A DNA stretch of 64,000 nt from Ancylobacter polymorphus (lineage in GTDB: Bacteria; Pseudomonadota; Alphaproteobacteria; Rhizobiales; Xanthobacteraceae). Position 1 is the first letter of the stretch. Each line of letters begins with the position of its first letter. The position numbers and the translations under genes were made by a program. The stretch spans positions 19,315 through 83,314 of the forward strand of contig NZ_CP083243.1 in NCBI RefSeq assembly GCF_022836935.1, in the 5' to 3' direction. Positions 26,031 to 34,429 of this stretch are shown here, in pieces. The notes below the pieces were generated by a model that ran no database searches, was not told the origin of the DNA, and saw only the letters and a list, made by a program, of their open reading frames with translations.

Positions 26031-26827
26031 CAGCGCGGCTCCATCGTCTGCCCGCCACGGACACCTGGCGTCGTCGCGTTGAAGAACTGCTCGCGCCGGG
26101 CCTGCGCGAGATCCTTGTCCGATTGCTCGGACTGGAGCCATGTCCCCATCATCGTCGTCTGCTGGGAGACCAGACCGCGAAGCTTCTGAAACTGCGCCAC
26201 CTGCTGGGCTGCGATCTGATGTCCGACCTGCAGTGCCTTCATCTGCCCGTCGGCCGATTGCGACATCGACCGCAGCGAGCTCATCGTCGACTCTTCCGAC
26301 GAGAACTGATCCGCGGTGAGCCCCGCCGCTTTCAGCGTGCCGGCGATCGTGTCGCGATTGGTCGTCGACCAGTTCTGATAGGTCGAGGTGAAGCTCGCGC
26401 CGTTCGGCAAGTTGGTCTTGAAGTCTGCATAGCTCTGGAAGCGCTGCTTCAGCACGTCGTCGGCGTTGCTCATCGAGAAGGCGATGCCCTGCCCTTGCGC
26501 GGCAAGGCTGCGGAGCCGGTTCAGATCGTTCTCCACCTGGCCCCAGATCTGATTCGGCAACTGGGCCGTGTTCTGCAGCATGTTCTCGTAGATGCGCAGC
26601 TGGTTCTGGATCTGCTGTGCCAGCTGCGTGATCTGGGTGACCTGGTTGTTGATCTGCTCGGCCGACTTCGTCACCAGGGTGACGAGCTCGCCGTTGTTCA
26701 ACAACTGCGTCCATTCGGTCGCGCCGCCGGCCGCCGATCCCGAGGCGGCTGGCGAAACATGAGCCAGCGTCGCTACAAGGGCCATCGACGCGGCGAGGCT
26801 AACTTTGGTGAAGAAGGGCTTCCGCAT
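26027..26827 (-). CDS. trbJ: conjugal transfer protein TrbJ (VirB5-like)
   Basis: A 266-residue secreted protein: signal peptide MRKPFFTKVSLAASMALVAT ... SPAASG, then Gln-rich coiled coils (INNQVTQITQLAQQIQNQLR, NMLQNTAQLPNQIWGQVEND). This fits TrbJ/VirB5, a minor pilus-associated component. The start overlaps the trbE end by 29 bases. The C-terminal VRGGQTMEPRW closely resembles the C-terminus of the next protein, TrbK. Confidence 0.9.
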   Translation of the reverse strand: MRKPFFTKVSLAASMALVATLAHVSPAASGSAAGGATEWTQLLNNGELVTLVTKSAEQINNQVTQITQLAQQIQNQLRIYENMLQNTAQLPNQIWGQVENDLNRLRSLAAQGQGIAFSMSNADDVLKQRFQSYADFKTNLPNGASFTSTYQNWSTTNRDTIAGTLKAAGLTADQFSSEESTMSSLRSMSQSADGQMKALQVGHQIAAQQVAQFQKLRGLVSQQTTMMGTWLQSEQSDKDLAQARREQFFNATTPGVRGGQTMEPRW

Positions 26828-29255
26828 CGCCTATTCCTCTCTGTTGGAGCCAGCGCGCCGGCCAGCCGTCGCCATGCTCGGCCTTCAGCGCGGCAATTTG
26901 CTTGAGGTCTTCCTTGCCCGAGGCGCCGGCGAAGGAGAGCGCGACCGGACCGAGCGCCATGTCGAACAGGCGACGCCCTTCCGGCGAGGCGACGTAGTAT
27001 TCCCGTTTCGGAAGCGCGGTTGCGACGATCTCGATCTGCCGCTCGTTGAAGCCGATGCGCTCGTAGAACTCACGCGTGCCCGGCTCGCGCGCCGCGCCGT
27101 TCGGCAGGCAGATCTTGGTCGGGCAGCTCTCCTTCAGAACGTCGATGATGCCGGAGCGCTCGGCGTCGGAGATCGACTGCGTCGCCAGGATCACCGCGCA
27201 GTTGGCCTTGCGCAGCACCTTCAGCCACTCGCGGATCTTGTCCCTGAACGTCGGGTGACCGAGCATCAGCCACGCCTCGTCGAGCACGATCAGGCTCGGC
27301 GCGCCGGTCAGCCGCTTCTCGATCCGGCGGAAAAGATAGAGCAGCACAGGCACGAGGCTGCGCTCGCCCATGTTCATCAACTGCTCGATCTCGAAGGTCT
27401 GGAAGGAGCGGAGCGACAGCCCGTCGCTCTCCGCGTCGAGCAGCTGACCCATCGGTCCGTCGACCGTGTAGTGGTGCAGCGCTTCCTTGATCTCGCGCAT
27501 CTGCACGCCCGACACGAAATCGGAGAGCGAGCGCCCATTCGCCGACGCCATCAGGCCGATCTGACGCGAGATGGCATTGCGATGATCGGGCGTGATCGTC
27601 ACGCCCTGCAGCGCCACCAGCGTCTCGATCCATTCGGACGCCCAGGCGCGGTCACCGTCCGTGCGGAGCTCGGCGAGCGGGCAGAAGGCGAGCGTCGGAG
27701 CGCCAGCGCCATCGCTCTCGCCGATCTCGTAATGGTCACCACCGGCGGCCAAGGTAAGCGGCAACATCGAGCGGCCCTTGTCGAACGCGAAGATCTGCGC
27801 CTGCGCGTAGCGCCGGAATTGCGCGGCGATCAGCGCCAGCAGCGTGGACTTGCCCGAGCCGGTCGGTCCGAAGATCAGGGTGTGGCCGACATCGTCGACG
27901 TGCAGATTCAGGCGAAAGGGCGTCGAGCCGCTCGCCACCAGCATCAGCGGCGGCGAGCCCGGCGGATAGTACGGGCAAGGTGCCGTTGGCTCGCCCGACC
28001 AAACCGAATTGAGCGGGATCAGGTCGGCGAGGTTGCGGGTGTTGATCAGCGGCTCGCGAATGTTCGCATACCAGTTGCCCGGCAGGCTGCCGAGAAATGC
28101 CTCCGTCGCGTTGATGGTTTCGATCCGGGCGCCGAAGCCCTCGGCCTGGACGAGCCGGCGGACGGCTTCCGCCTTCTCGCGCAGCCGGGCCTCGCTGTCG
28201 TCGAACAGCACGATCACCGGCGTGTAGTAGCCATAGGCGACGAGCTGCGACGAAGCCTGTGCGATCGCATCTTCGGTTTCCGCGACCATCGCCAAGGCGT
28301 CCTGGTCGACGGAGCGCGACTGCGTCTGGAAGAGCTGGTCGAAGAACGGCCTGACCTTCTGTTGCCACTTCTTGCGGGTCCGCTCGAGCCGCGCGCGGGC
28401 CTCCTGGTCATCGAGGAAGATGAAGCGCGACGACCAGCGATAGGTGAGCGGCATCAGGTCGAGCGAATTGAGAATGCCGGGCCAGCTCTCCGCCGGAAGT
28501 CCGTCAATGCCGACCACGGCGAGATAGCGGCTGTCGACCATCGGCGTGAGGCCGTGGCTGAACTCGGCCGTCGCCAGCCAGTCGAGATACATCGGGATCT
28601 CGGGAAGGCGAACGGGGTGGTTCTCGCCGGTGATGCAGAACCGGATGAACTGGAAGAGCTCATCGTAGCGGGCGGTCTGGAAGCCGCCTCGCTCCTCGAC
28701 CGATCGCGTCACCATGCGACGGATCGAAAGGACATTGCCGAGATATTGCTCGACCTCGCGGATCGAGGTCAGGAAATTGTCGAGGACGGTGTCCGCATAG
28801 CGCGCAGCGCGGCTTTCGCTGTCGGAATAAACATAGCGGGCAAGTCCGGAACGCCGCCGCTCCGGCGGCCGCCAGGTGAGGATCAGCGCATGGCGGCTCT
28901 CGAAATGTCCCCTGCCCTCCTGAAAATGCGCGCGCCGCTCGTCGTCGATGGCGCGCGTGACCGCATCGGGAAAGTGGCACTCCTCGCGGGCGGGATAGTC
29001 GGATGTGGCAACCCGCACCGCCTCGACCTGGATCATCCAGCCGGTGCCGAGCCGGGACAGGATCGCGTTGATCTGCCGGGACACCTCGTTGCGCTCCGCA
29101 TCCGTGGAGCTCTCGGAGTCAGGCCCAGCAAAGTACCAGCCCGCCATGAGCGAACCGTCCTTGAGAAGGATGACGCCGTTCGCCACGATCGCGGCGTAGG
29201 GCACAAGATCCGAGAAGGACGGGCCGGAATGGCGGAAGGAGCGTATTGCCACCAT
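26799..29255 (-). CDS. trbE: TrbE, VirB4-family transfer ATPase
   Basis: An 818-residue ATPase. The N-terminal CagE/VirB4 region (SFSDLVPYAAIVANGVILLK, TRSVEERGGFQTARYDELFQ) precedes the motor domain with Walker A FGPTGSGKSTLLALIAAQ, Walker B PSLIVLDEAWLMLGHPTF and a VILATQSISDAERSG sensor-like segment. It energises assembly and secretion at the inner membrane. Length is normal for TrbE. It is separated from trbD by 9 bases and overlaps trbJ. Confidence 0.95.
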   Translation of the reverse strand: MVAIRSFRHSGPSFSDLVPYAAIVANGVILLKDGSLMAGWYFAGPDSESSTDAERNEVSRQINAILSRLGTGWMIQVEAVRVATSDYPAREECHFPDAVTRAIDDERRAHFQEGRGHFESRHALILTWRPPERRRSGLARYVYSDSESRAARYADTVLDNFLTSIREVEQYLGNVLSIRRMVTRSVEERGGFQTARYDELFQFIRFCITGENHPVRLPEIPMYLDWLATAEFSHGLTPMVDSRYLAVVGIDGLPAESWPGILNSLDLMPLTYRWSSRFIFLDDQEARARLERTRKKWQQKVRPFFDQLFQTQSRSVDQDALAMVAETEDAIAQASSQLVAYGYYTPVIVLFDDSEARLREKAEAVRRLVQAEGFGARIETINATEAFLGSLPGNWYANIREPLINTRNLADLIPLNSVWSGEPTAPCPYYPPGSPPLMLVASGSTPFRLNLHVDDVGHTLIFGPTGSGKSTLLALIAAQFRRYAQAQIFAFDKGRSMLPLTLAAGGDHYEIGESDGAGAPTLAFCPLAELRTDGDRAWASEWIETLVALQGVTITPDHRNAISRQIGLMASANGRSLSDFVSGVQMREIKEALHHYTVDGPMGQLLDAESDGLSLRSFQTFEIEQLMNMGERSLVPVLLYLFRRIEKRLTGAPSLIVLDEAWLMLGHPTFRDKIREWLKVLRKANCAVILATQSISDAERSGIIDVLKESCPTKICLPNGAAREPGTREFYERIGFNERQIEIVATALPKREYYVASPEGRRLFDMALGPVALSFAGASGKEDLKQIAALKAEHGDGWPARWLQQRGIGDAEALLHQS

Positions 29256-29264
29256 GGCCGGTCC

Positions 29265-29564
29265 TCAGAAACGCCGCCACGGCGTCGACGTCGGGCGATA
29301 GTACGGTCGGTAGCCGACATGGCGGGCATAAACGCGCCGCATCATCGGGTCGGCCTTTGCCATCATCCGCAGCGCCGCCACCACCACGATCCAGACCGCG
29401 ATGCCGAACAGCGCTGAATAGGGCGTCAGCACGACGAAGATCAGGATCGCCGCGGCGAGGCCGGTCAGCAGCACGAGCTCGCGGTCGGCACCGAGGAGAA
29501 GGTTCGGGCGCGACAGCGCCCGATGGATGCGCGAACGGTCGAGGGTCGATCCCGGTTCAGCCAC
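29265..29564 (-). CDS. trbD: conjugal transfer protein TrbD (VirB3-like)
   Basis: A 99-residue inner-membrane protein with the VirB3 signature [20 protein letters not shown] followed by two adjacent hydrophobic segments ([29 protein letters not shown]) and a C-terminal tail. It works with TrbE in pilus assembly. The start overlaps the trbC end by 8 bases. Confidence 0.92.
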   Translation of the reverse strand: MAEPGSTLDRSRIHRALSRPNLLLGADRELVLLTGLAAAILIFVVLTPYSALFGIAVWIVVVAALRMMAKADPMMRRVYARHVGYRPYYRPTSTPWRRF

Positions 29565-29928
29565 GGCCGCCCTCCCCTGCCCGCTCGATCAAGCGTGAGG
29601 ACGCGACGTCGCCGATCGAGGCACCGCTCGCGCCGAACAGCGCAACGATCTGGGTGGCTCCTAGAAGGATGCCTGCGACCAGCACGACATACATGAGGCG
29701 CCGCGCGAAATCGTTGAGCTCGCCGCCGAAGATGAGCATGCCACCGGCTACGGCGACCGCGGCCAAGGCGATGAAGCCGGCGACCGGCCCGGTGATCGAC
29801 TGCTGGATCTGCTGCAGCGGGCCTTCCCATGGCAGGCTGCCGCCGCCCGAGGCGAAGGCAGGCTCGGCAAGCACCAGCGCGAGCGCCAGTGCCGCGAGCG
29901 CAAGCTTGCACAGACGTTCACGCGACAT
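29557..29928 (-). CDS. trbC: TrbC prepilin (VirB2-like)
   Basis: 123 residues: a long signal peptide ([23 protein letters not shown]), then two hydrophobic helices ([21 protein letters not shown] and [20 protein letters not shown]) as in VirB2/TrbC pilins. The ATG at 29928 begins the signal directly; a longer frame start at 30000 would add a non-signal extension within trbB. Expected to be processed by signal peptidase and by TraF, whose gene lies at 10648-11175. Confidence 0.92.
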   Translation of the reverse strand: MSRERLCKLALAALALALVLAEPAFASGGGSLPWEGPLQQIQQSITGPVAGFIALAAVAVAGGMLIFGGELNDFARRLMYVVLVAGILLGATQIVALFGASGASIGDVASSRLIERAGEGGRG

Positions 29929-30886
29929 GGCGTTCCTCCTTCGGCGAATAGGATTCGGTGCGGTAGTGGCCATTGACGAAGCTCTCGACGTGCAGGACAT
30001 CGCGGACGACGCGGCCCTTCGGCGTGCGTTCGATCGAGACGATCAGGTCGACGGCCTCGCCGATGACTTCGTGCATCGGCTGCTGGCTGGCCTCGGCGGT
30101 GAGCTGCTCGAGGCGCCGCAGCGCGGATTCCGCGGTGTTGGAATGGATCGTCGTCACGCCGCCCGGATGGCCCGTGTTCCAGGCCTTCAGCAATGTGAGC
30201 GCGGCGCCGTCGCGAACTTCGCCGACGACAATTCGATCGGGACGCAAGCGCATGGTGCTTTTCAGCAGCCGGCCCATGTCGATCGCGTCGCTGGTGTGCA
30301 GGGCGACCACATTCTCCGCCGCGCACTGGATCTCCGCCGTGTCCTCCAGGATCAGGATGCGATCGTCCGGCGCCGATTCGACGACCTCGGCAATGACCGC
30401 ATTGGCGAGCGTGGTCTTGCCCGAGCCGGTGCCGCCGGAGATGACGATGTTCATCCGCGAGGTGATCGCATTGCGGATCACACAGGCCTGATGCTCCGTC
30501 ATGATCTTCGCCGCGACATAGTCGTCGAGCGGAATGAGCCGCGAGGCGCGACGCCGAATGGTGAAGGCCGGCGCCGCGACCACCGGCGGCAGGAGACCCT
30601 CGAAGCGGTGGCCGCCGATCGGCAGCTCGCCCGATACGATCGGGCGATCCTCGTCAGCTTCGGAATGCAGCGCGTGGGCCACGCTGCCGATCACGATTTC
30701 AGCGGTGGCAGCGTTCATCTGTCCGGCCGGCGCGACGCCATGGCCGAGGCGCTCGATGAAGAGGCGACCATCGGGATTGAGCATGATCTCGACGACGGTG
30801 GCGTCATCGAGGGCGATGCAGAGCTGATCGCCAAGCGCCTCCTGCAGTTTGCGGACCAGGCGCGGATGTGAACGAAGCTGGGCCAT
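29918..30886 (-). CDS. trbB: TrbB, VirB11-family secretion ATPase
   Basis: A 322-residue hexameric ATPase. The N-terminal domain ([20 protein letters not shown]) and C-terminal RecA-like domain carry Walker [21 protein letters not shown], an Asp box [20 protein letters not shown], Walker B-like [18 protein letters not shown] and a His box ([20 protein letters not shown]). It powers pilus biogenesis and substrate transfer. The ATG follows GAGGAGG (minus strand), so initiation should be strong. First trb gene after traI. Confidence 0.95.
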   Translation of the reverse strand: MAQLRSHPRLVRKLQEALGDQLCIALDDATVVEIMLNPDGRLFIERLGHGVAPAGQMNAATAEIVIGSVAHALHSEADEDRPIVSGELPIGGHRFEGLLPPVVAAPAFTIRRRASRLIPLDDYVAAKIMTEHQACVIRNAITSRMNIVISGGTGSGKTTLANAVIAEVVESAPDDRILILEDTAEIQCAAENVVALHTSDAIDMGRLLKSTMRLRPDRIVVGEVRDGAALTLLKAWNTGHPGGVTTIHSNTAESALRRLEQLTAEASQQPMHEVIGEAVDLIVSIERTPKGRVVRDVLHVESFVNGHYRTESYSPKEERHVA

Positions 30887-30901
30887 GACCGTCCTCCTCG
30901 C

Positions 30902-31525
30902 TCAGGCTGCGCGCAGCAGCGGACAGAAGGTCGAGTAATAGGAAGCGGGCCGGACGCGCTCGAAGCTGCGTCGGTCGGCGGGCAGGACGCCGGCGACGGC
31001 CGTCGTCTCGCCAATCCTTCGCGGCTCGCCCAGCCGCTTCATCGGCCAGCCGGCGCGGTTGAGGATGCGTTCGACGCGCAGGTCGGTGCCGGTGACGATT
31101 TCGCGATAGCCGTTCACCATCGCCCATTCGATGATCGCGGCGAACATGGTCAGCGTGGCGTCGTGGAGCGATCCCCCTGCCCTTCCCTCGTCGAGCGCCG
31201 TGTCGACGCAAAAGCGGGAGCTCTCAATTATGAAGGCGTTTGGCTTGTAGACGCCAGAGGCCCCGAGGTCCGGGAAGAGCACGTCCATCATGGTCGGGCC
31301 GGTCGCCGGCAGCAGCCTGGCGCAGCCGACGATCTGCGACCTGGAGGACAGCGCGACGATATAAGTCGGCGAGAAGCCGTCGAACTGGTCACTTTCGCGG
31401 CCGTCCCGCACGTCGACCGCCCAGCCCAACCGATCCTTGAAGACGCGGGCACGAAGTCGATGCATTGAATCGACGAGATCAGCAAAGTCATTATGCGTAT
31501 CGGCAGGAATAGCCAGTGCCCGCAT
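30902..31525 (-). CDS. traI: TraI, acyl-homoserine-lactone synthase
   Basis: A 207-residue LuxI-family enzyme that makes an AHL signal from acyl-ACP and SAM. The invariant residues are visible: RARVFKDRLGW (Arg, Phe, Trp), DQFDG (Asp pair), GCARLLPATGPTM (Arg) and FIIESSRFCVDT (Glu, Arg). The ATG at 31525 is chosen because LuxI proteins begin ~20-25 residues before R-x2-VF; the frame is open to 31687 but that stretch is not conserved. As in Ti plasmids it heads the trb operon and is divergent from repA. A GTCCGA-AA-TCGGAC dyad lies upstream at 31665-31678. Confidence 0.92.
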   Translation of the reverse strand: MRALAIPADTHNDFADLVDSMHRLRARVFKDRLGWAVDVRDGRESDQFDGFSPTYIVALSSRSQIVGCARLLPATGPTMMDVLFPDLGASGVYKPNAFIIESSRFCVDTALDEGRAGGSLHDATLTMFAAIIEWAMVNGYREIVTGTDLRVERILNRAGWPMKRLGEPRRIGETTAVAGVLPADRRSFERVRPASYYSTFCPLLRAA

Positions 31526-31664
31526 CAGTATTGCTCCGATTCGAGTGTGTTCGGAGACAGGAGGCACGTTTGCGCTGATGGCCGCGACTAGCGAAATTAT
31601 GAGTGCGTCTCGACGGAAGCTGCGCTGAGTCGCGCCGAGAACGAGGAAATCGAGGCCGAGAAAC

Positions 31665-31678
31665 GTCCGAAATCGGAC
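31665..31678. promoter_or_regulatory. dyad GTCCGA-AA-TCGGAC upstream of traI
   Basis: Perfect 6-bp arms around AA, 139 bases upstream of the traI start codon and about 65 bases upstream of a CATAAT hexamer on the traI strand. Dyads of this size and position are typical of LuxR-type regulator boxes, so this is a candidate site for the missing TraR-like protein. That assignment is inference only. Confidence 0.4.
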
Positions 31679-31851
31679 TTCCAGCACTAATAGATTTACT
31701 AGTCGCTACACTTGGTGCCTGAGCTGTGCGGTCGGCTAAATAACTGATTCAATGCGATAAAGTGGCAGGAATGGAGGGCCGACGCCGTCTCGCGTTAACG
31801 AGCCGTTAACCTTAAAGCGCTGGACGCATCCGCAGAATCGTGGCCTAGCTG

Positions 31852-31891
31852 TTGTCGGGCAAAGGCCGATAAGTCGCACTTAGGCCGACAA
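31852..31891. promoter_or_regulatory. nested dyad upstream of repA (candidate RepA operator)
   Basis: Outer arms TTGTCGG (31852-31858) and CCGACAA (31885-31891) are perfect complements. Inside them AAGT-CGC-ACTT (31871-31881) forms a second dyad, flanked by GGCC on both sides. The element ends 18 bases before the repA start codon. repABC operons are autorepressed by RepA with RepB at the repA promoter, so an operator here is expected. Confidence 0.5.
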
Positions 31892-31909
31892 TAAGGACTG
31901 GAATCGACA

Positions 31910-33127
31910 ATGGCTGTGCAAGCCGCAATCAGCATGCAGAGCGAAGACCCAGCCGACAAGATCGTTCGGCACGCTGGCTTGCTCTCGGAGCACCTGCAGG
32001 CGCGGCGCCAGCAGATGTACCCGCCGGACGCACAGAAGAGCCTCAGAACCTTCATGATCCACGAGGTGTCTCGGCTGACGTCCATTCCGGAGTCGACCTT
32101 GAAGCTTATGTCGAACGAGGGAAAAGGTCCGGTCCCAGCCCGCCTCGAAAACAATCATCGCGTCTATACGCTGGCGCAGATCAACGAGCTTCGGGAGCTT
32201 TTTGCTGCCCAGCGGCCGGCGGAGGCCTTGAGATTCTTGCCGCATCGCCGCGAGGGCGAACACCTACAAATTCTGGCGGTCGCGAATTTCAAGGGTGGCA
32301 GCGCTAAGACGACAACGAGTGCGCATCTCGCGCACTACCTGGCGCTGCACGGCTATCGCGTCCTGGCGATTGATCTCGACCCCCAAGCATCGCTGTCCGC
32401 AATGTTCGGCGCGCAGCCGGAAATGGACGTTCGGCAAAACGAGACGATCTATGCGGCTCTGAGATACGACAAGGAGCGTCGGCCAATCTCTGAGATAATC
32501 AGGCCAACGTACTTCACCGGTATCGATCTGATCCCGGGGAATATCGAGGTCATGGAGTATGAGCATGAGACGCCCCGGTTCCTGTCGCAGCAGCGACGGG
32601 ACGGCGATGACAGCATCTTTTTCGAGCGGTTGCGTCTCGCCTTGGCGGACGTTGAGGATCGGTATGACGTCGTCATTTTGGACACCCCCCCTTCCCTCGG
32701 CTTTCTGACGCTCGGCGCGATTTACGCCGCGACGGGTCTTCTCGTCACCGTCCATCCCGCGATGCTCGACGTCATGTCGATGAGCCAGTTCCTTCTCATG
32801 ATGGGCGATCTGATTTCGGTTATTCGGGATGCCGGCGCGACGATGAAGCAGGACTTCCTGCGCTATGTCGTCACGAGGCACGATCCCATGGATCATTCAC
32901 AGGTCCATGTTGTCTCGATGCTGCGCCATCTCTTCACCGAGGATGTGTTGACGTCGACGGCCATTGAGAGCGCGGCGATCGAAACCGCCGGCTTGGCAAA
33001 GCGCACGCTCTATGAACTTGAATCCGGCAATATCTCGGCAACGACCGCGAAGCGTGCCCGTGAGTCGATCGACGCCGTCAACGACCAGATCCTCGGTCTG
33101 ATCAAGCAAAGCTGGGGGCGGAGCTGA
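31910..33127 (+). CDS. repA: RepA, plasmid partition ATPase (ParA-like)
   Basis: A 405-residue partition ATPase. A helix-turn-helix region (SIPESTLKLMSNEGKG with NNHRVYTLAQINELR) precedes the ParA domain, which has the deviant Walker A ANFKGGSAKTTTSAHLAHY (~residue 125), DLDPQASLSAMFG and VVILDTPPSLGFLTLGA. RepA segregates the plasmid with RepB and represses the repABC promoter. Length is normal. The stop overlaps the repB start (TGATGG), giving translational coupling. The divergent partner is traI. Confidence 0.95.
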   Translation: MAVQAAISMQSEDPADKIVRHAGLLSEHLQARRQQMYPPDAQKSLRTFMIHEVSRLTSIPESTLKLMSNEGKGPVPARLENNHRVYTLAQINELRELFAAQRPAEALRFLPHRREGEHLQILAVANFKGGSAKTTTSAHLAHYLALHGYRVLAIDLDPQASLSAMFGAQPEMDVRQNETIYAALRYDKERRPISEIIRPTYFTGIDLIPGNIEVMEYEHETPRFLSQQRRDGDDSIFFERLRLALADVEDRYDVVILDTPPSLGFLTLGAIYAATGLLVTVHPAMLDVMSMSQFLLMMGDLISVIRDAGATMKQDFLRYVVTRHDPMDHSQVHVVSMLRHLFTEDVLTSTAIESAAIETAGLAKRTLYELESGNISATTAKRARESIDAVNDQILGLIKQSWGRS

Positions 33128-34155
33128 TGGCGAAACGTCCCGCAGGCAAGTCAATTCTCGCAAATTTTGGAGCCTTCTCCCAGCCGGAGGCGGAAGCTCC
33201 AGTTCCGTCTGGACCGAAGGATCCGTCGACGCCGCCGGTGCAACCGGTCGCGCGTGTCGGCGCGGGGGTAATTGGTGCAACACAGCGATCTTTGACGGAG
33301 CTGCGAGAAGAGCGCGACAATCTGCGTGCGCTTGTCGAGGCCGGTGGAGGCTCGGAACTCGATCCAAATTTGATCGATCCATCGCCGTTCCCGGACAGGC
33401 TACCCGATGACAACGAGACCCCGTTCGAGGCTCTGAAGAAGCTGATCCAGGACGAGGGCCAAAAGGTCCCGATTCAGGTTCGACGGCATCCTGTCTCCGA
33501 AGGCCGCTACCAGGTTGTCTACGGGCATCGCCGTTGGCGGGCGGCATCGGAGCTTGGCATCAAAGTCAAAGCGACGATTCTGTCATTGTCGGACAGCGAG
33601 CTTGTCGTGGCGCAGGGCATAGAGAATGCCGCGCGGCAAGACCTGAGCTGGATCGAGCGCGCGCTGTTCGCGTGGCGAATGGATGGGGCCGGCATCAAGG
33701 CACGGGATATCCGAGCGGCGTTGTCGATTGATGATCCTGAATTGGCGCGCATGAGATCCGTTTGCCGTGCGATTCCCGTGGACGTGATCGAGGCGATCGG
33801 CCGCGCGCCGAAGGTCGGCCGGCCACGATGGATCTCGCTGGCGTCGGCCCTTGGTGAAGACCCGTCGGCGCTGGCTCGGGTGCGCGAAACCTTGTCAGCT
33901 GACAAGGTTTCGGGACAGCCGTCGGATGAGAGGTTCAAGCACGCTCTCGCTGCGCTGAAGAAGCCTGCGAGCCGAACGCGGACTCATGTCGAGATCAAAG
34001 CCCCATCCGGACAGGTTGTCGGAAAGGCGACCTTCTCCATGGGCGATATCAAGCTTGCGGTCGCGACGGAGTATGCGCCGGCGTTCAGCGACTTCGTCGA
34101 GGAGGAGCTGCCGGCGCTTTTGGAGCGTTTTTTTGCCCGCGAGGGCGGAGGATGA
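33127..34155 (+). CDS. repB: RepB, plasmid partition ParB-like DNA-binding protein
   Basis: A 342-residue centromere-binding protein. The N-terminus begins MAKRPAGKSILANFGAFSQP. The ParB core contains KKLIQDEGQKVPIQVRRHPV and RYQVVYGHRRWRAASELGIK with IENAARQDLSWIERALFAWR; an HTH region follows (~residues 185-215). It binds parS palindromes, a copy of which lies inside its own gene (33887-33910) and another 17 bases after its stop. Normal length for RepB. Confidence 0.95.
   Translation: MAKRPAGKSILANFGAFSQPEAEAPVPSGPKDPSTPPVQPVARVGAGVIGATQRSLTELREERDNLRALVEAGGGSELDPNLIDPSPFPDRLPDDNETPFEALKKLIQDEGQKVPIQVRRHPVSEGRYQVVYGHRRWRAASELGIKVKATILSLSDSELVVAQGIENAARQDLSWIERALFAWRMDGAGIKARDIRAALSIDDPELARMRSVCRAIPVDVIEAIGRAPKVGRPRWISLASALGEDPSALARVRETLSADKVSGQPSDERFKHALAALKKPASRTRTHVEIKAPSGQVVGKATFSMGDIKLAVATEYAPAFSDFVEEELPALLERFFAREGGG
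33887..33910. promoter_or_regulatory. parS: parS-like palindrome inside repB
   Basis: A perfect 24-bp palindrome centred on CTTGTCAGCTGACAAG, located within the repB coding sequence (encoding part of RETLSADKVSGQ). The core TCAGCTGA with flanking A/T-rich arms resembles RepB-binding parS sites of other repABC plasmids. An almost identical 22-bp copy follows repB at 34173-34194. Two identical long palindromes in one operon strongly suggest specific protein binding. Confidence 0.8.
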
Positions 34156-34172
34156 TTTCGGCGTGGAGCGAA

Positions 34173-34194
34173 AACCTTGTCAGCTGACAAGGTT
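34173..34194. promoter_or_regulatory. parS: parS-like palindrome in the repB-repC intergenic region
   Basis: A perfect 22-bp palindrome, AACCTTGTCAG followed by its complement, lies 17 bases after the repB stop. It shares all 22 bases with the copy inside repB. The intergenic location is used for parS in several repABC plasmids and would also contribute to incompatibility. Confidence 0.82.
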
Positions 34195-34267
34195 GAGCGA
34201 TGCGTTGGGAGGGTGGCGGCCTCGGCCTCACCGGACAGGTGCAACAAACGAAGAGGTAGCATGCGGT

Positions 34268-34304
34268 AAAAAGAAAGGCCCCCGAAACAGCGTCCCGGAA
34301 GCCT
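34268..34304 (-). terminator. intrinsic terminator of the ctRNA
   Basis: A 9-bp stem (two G-U pairs) with an 11-base loop is followed on the minus strand by TTTCTTTTT. This is the classic hairpin and T-run that ends the small antisense RNA. In the sense repC leader the same sequence can form an alternative structure. Confidence 0.8.
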
Positions 34305-34321
34305 CTCTCGTTCGTTTGGCG
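34268..34321 (-). ncRNA. antisense ctRNA (inc-alpha type) controlling repC
   Basis: On the minus strand a promoter TTGACT (34356-34351) lies 17 bases from GATTCT (34333-34328), predicting a start near 34321. The transcript would end at an intrinsic terminator: AGGCTTCCG (34304-34296) pairs with CGGGGGCCT (34284-34276), followed by a T-rich tail to 34268. A ~54-nt RNA antisense to the repB-repC leader is the conserved copy-number and incompatibility regulator of repABC replicons. Transcript ends are predicted, not measured. Confidence 0.8.
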
Positions 34322-34429
34322 ACAACGAGAATCTCACTTCCGCGAATCACAGTCAAGAGTCTCCGAGAGGAGATTGGGCGCCGTTTTGGTGAGCGCTTTC
34401 GCTTTGCCTAAAAGCTGAAAGGCAGAACC

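Larger units (their letters stand above)
31526..31909. promoter_or_regulatory. traI/repA divergent regulatory region
   Basis: 384 bases separate the divergent traI-trb and repABC operons. Visible elements are a GTCCGA dyad (31665-31678), a CATAAT that could be the traI -10 (31596-31601, minus strand), a GTTAAC-GAGCC-GTTAAC repeat (31795-31811) and a nested dyad at 31852-31891 near repA. In Ti plasmids TraR couples transfer and copy number from this same interval. I do not find the Ti tra-box consensus here, so the activator site, if any, differs. Confidence 0.55.

Noticed and set aside
26805..29417. 870-codon open frame on the plus strand opposite trbE
   Set aside because: It mirrors the strongly supported trbE gene; the predicted peptide is Arg/Asp/Ala-rich with no motif, as expected from antisense of GC-rich coding DNA.
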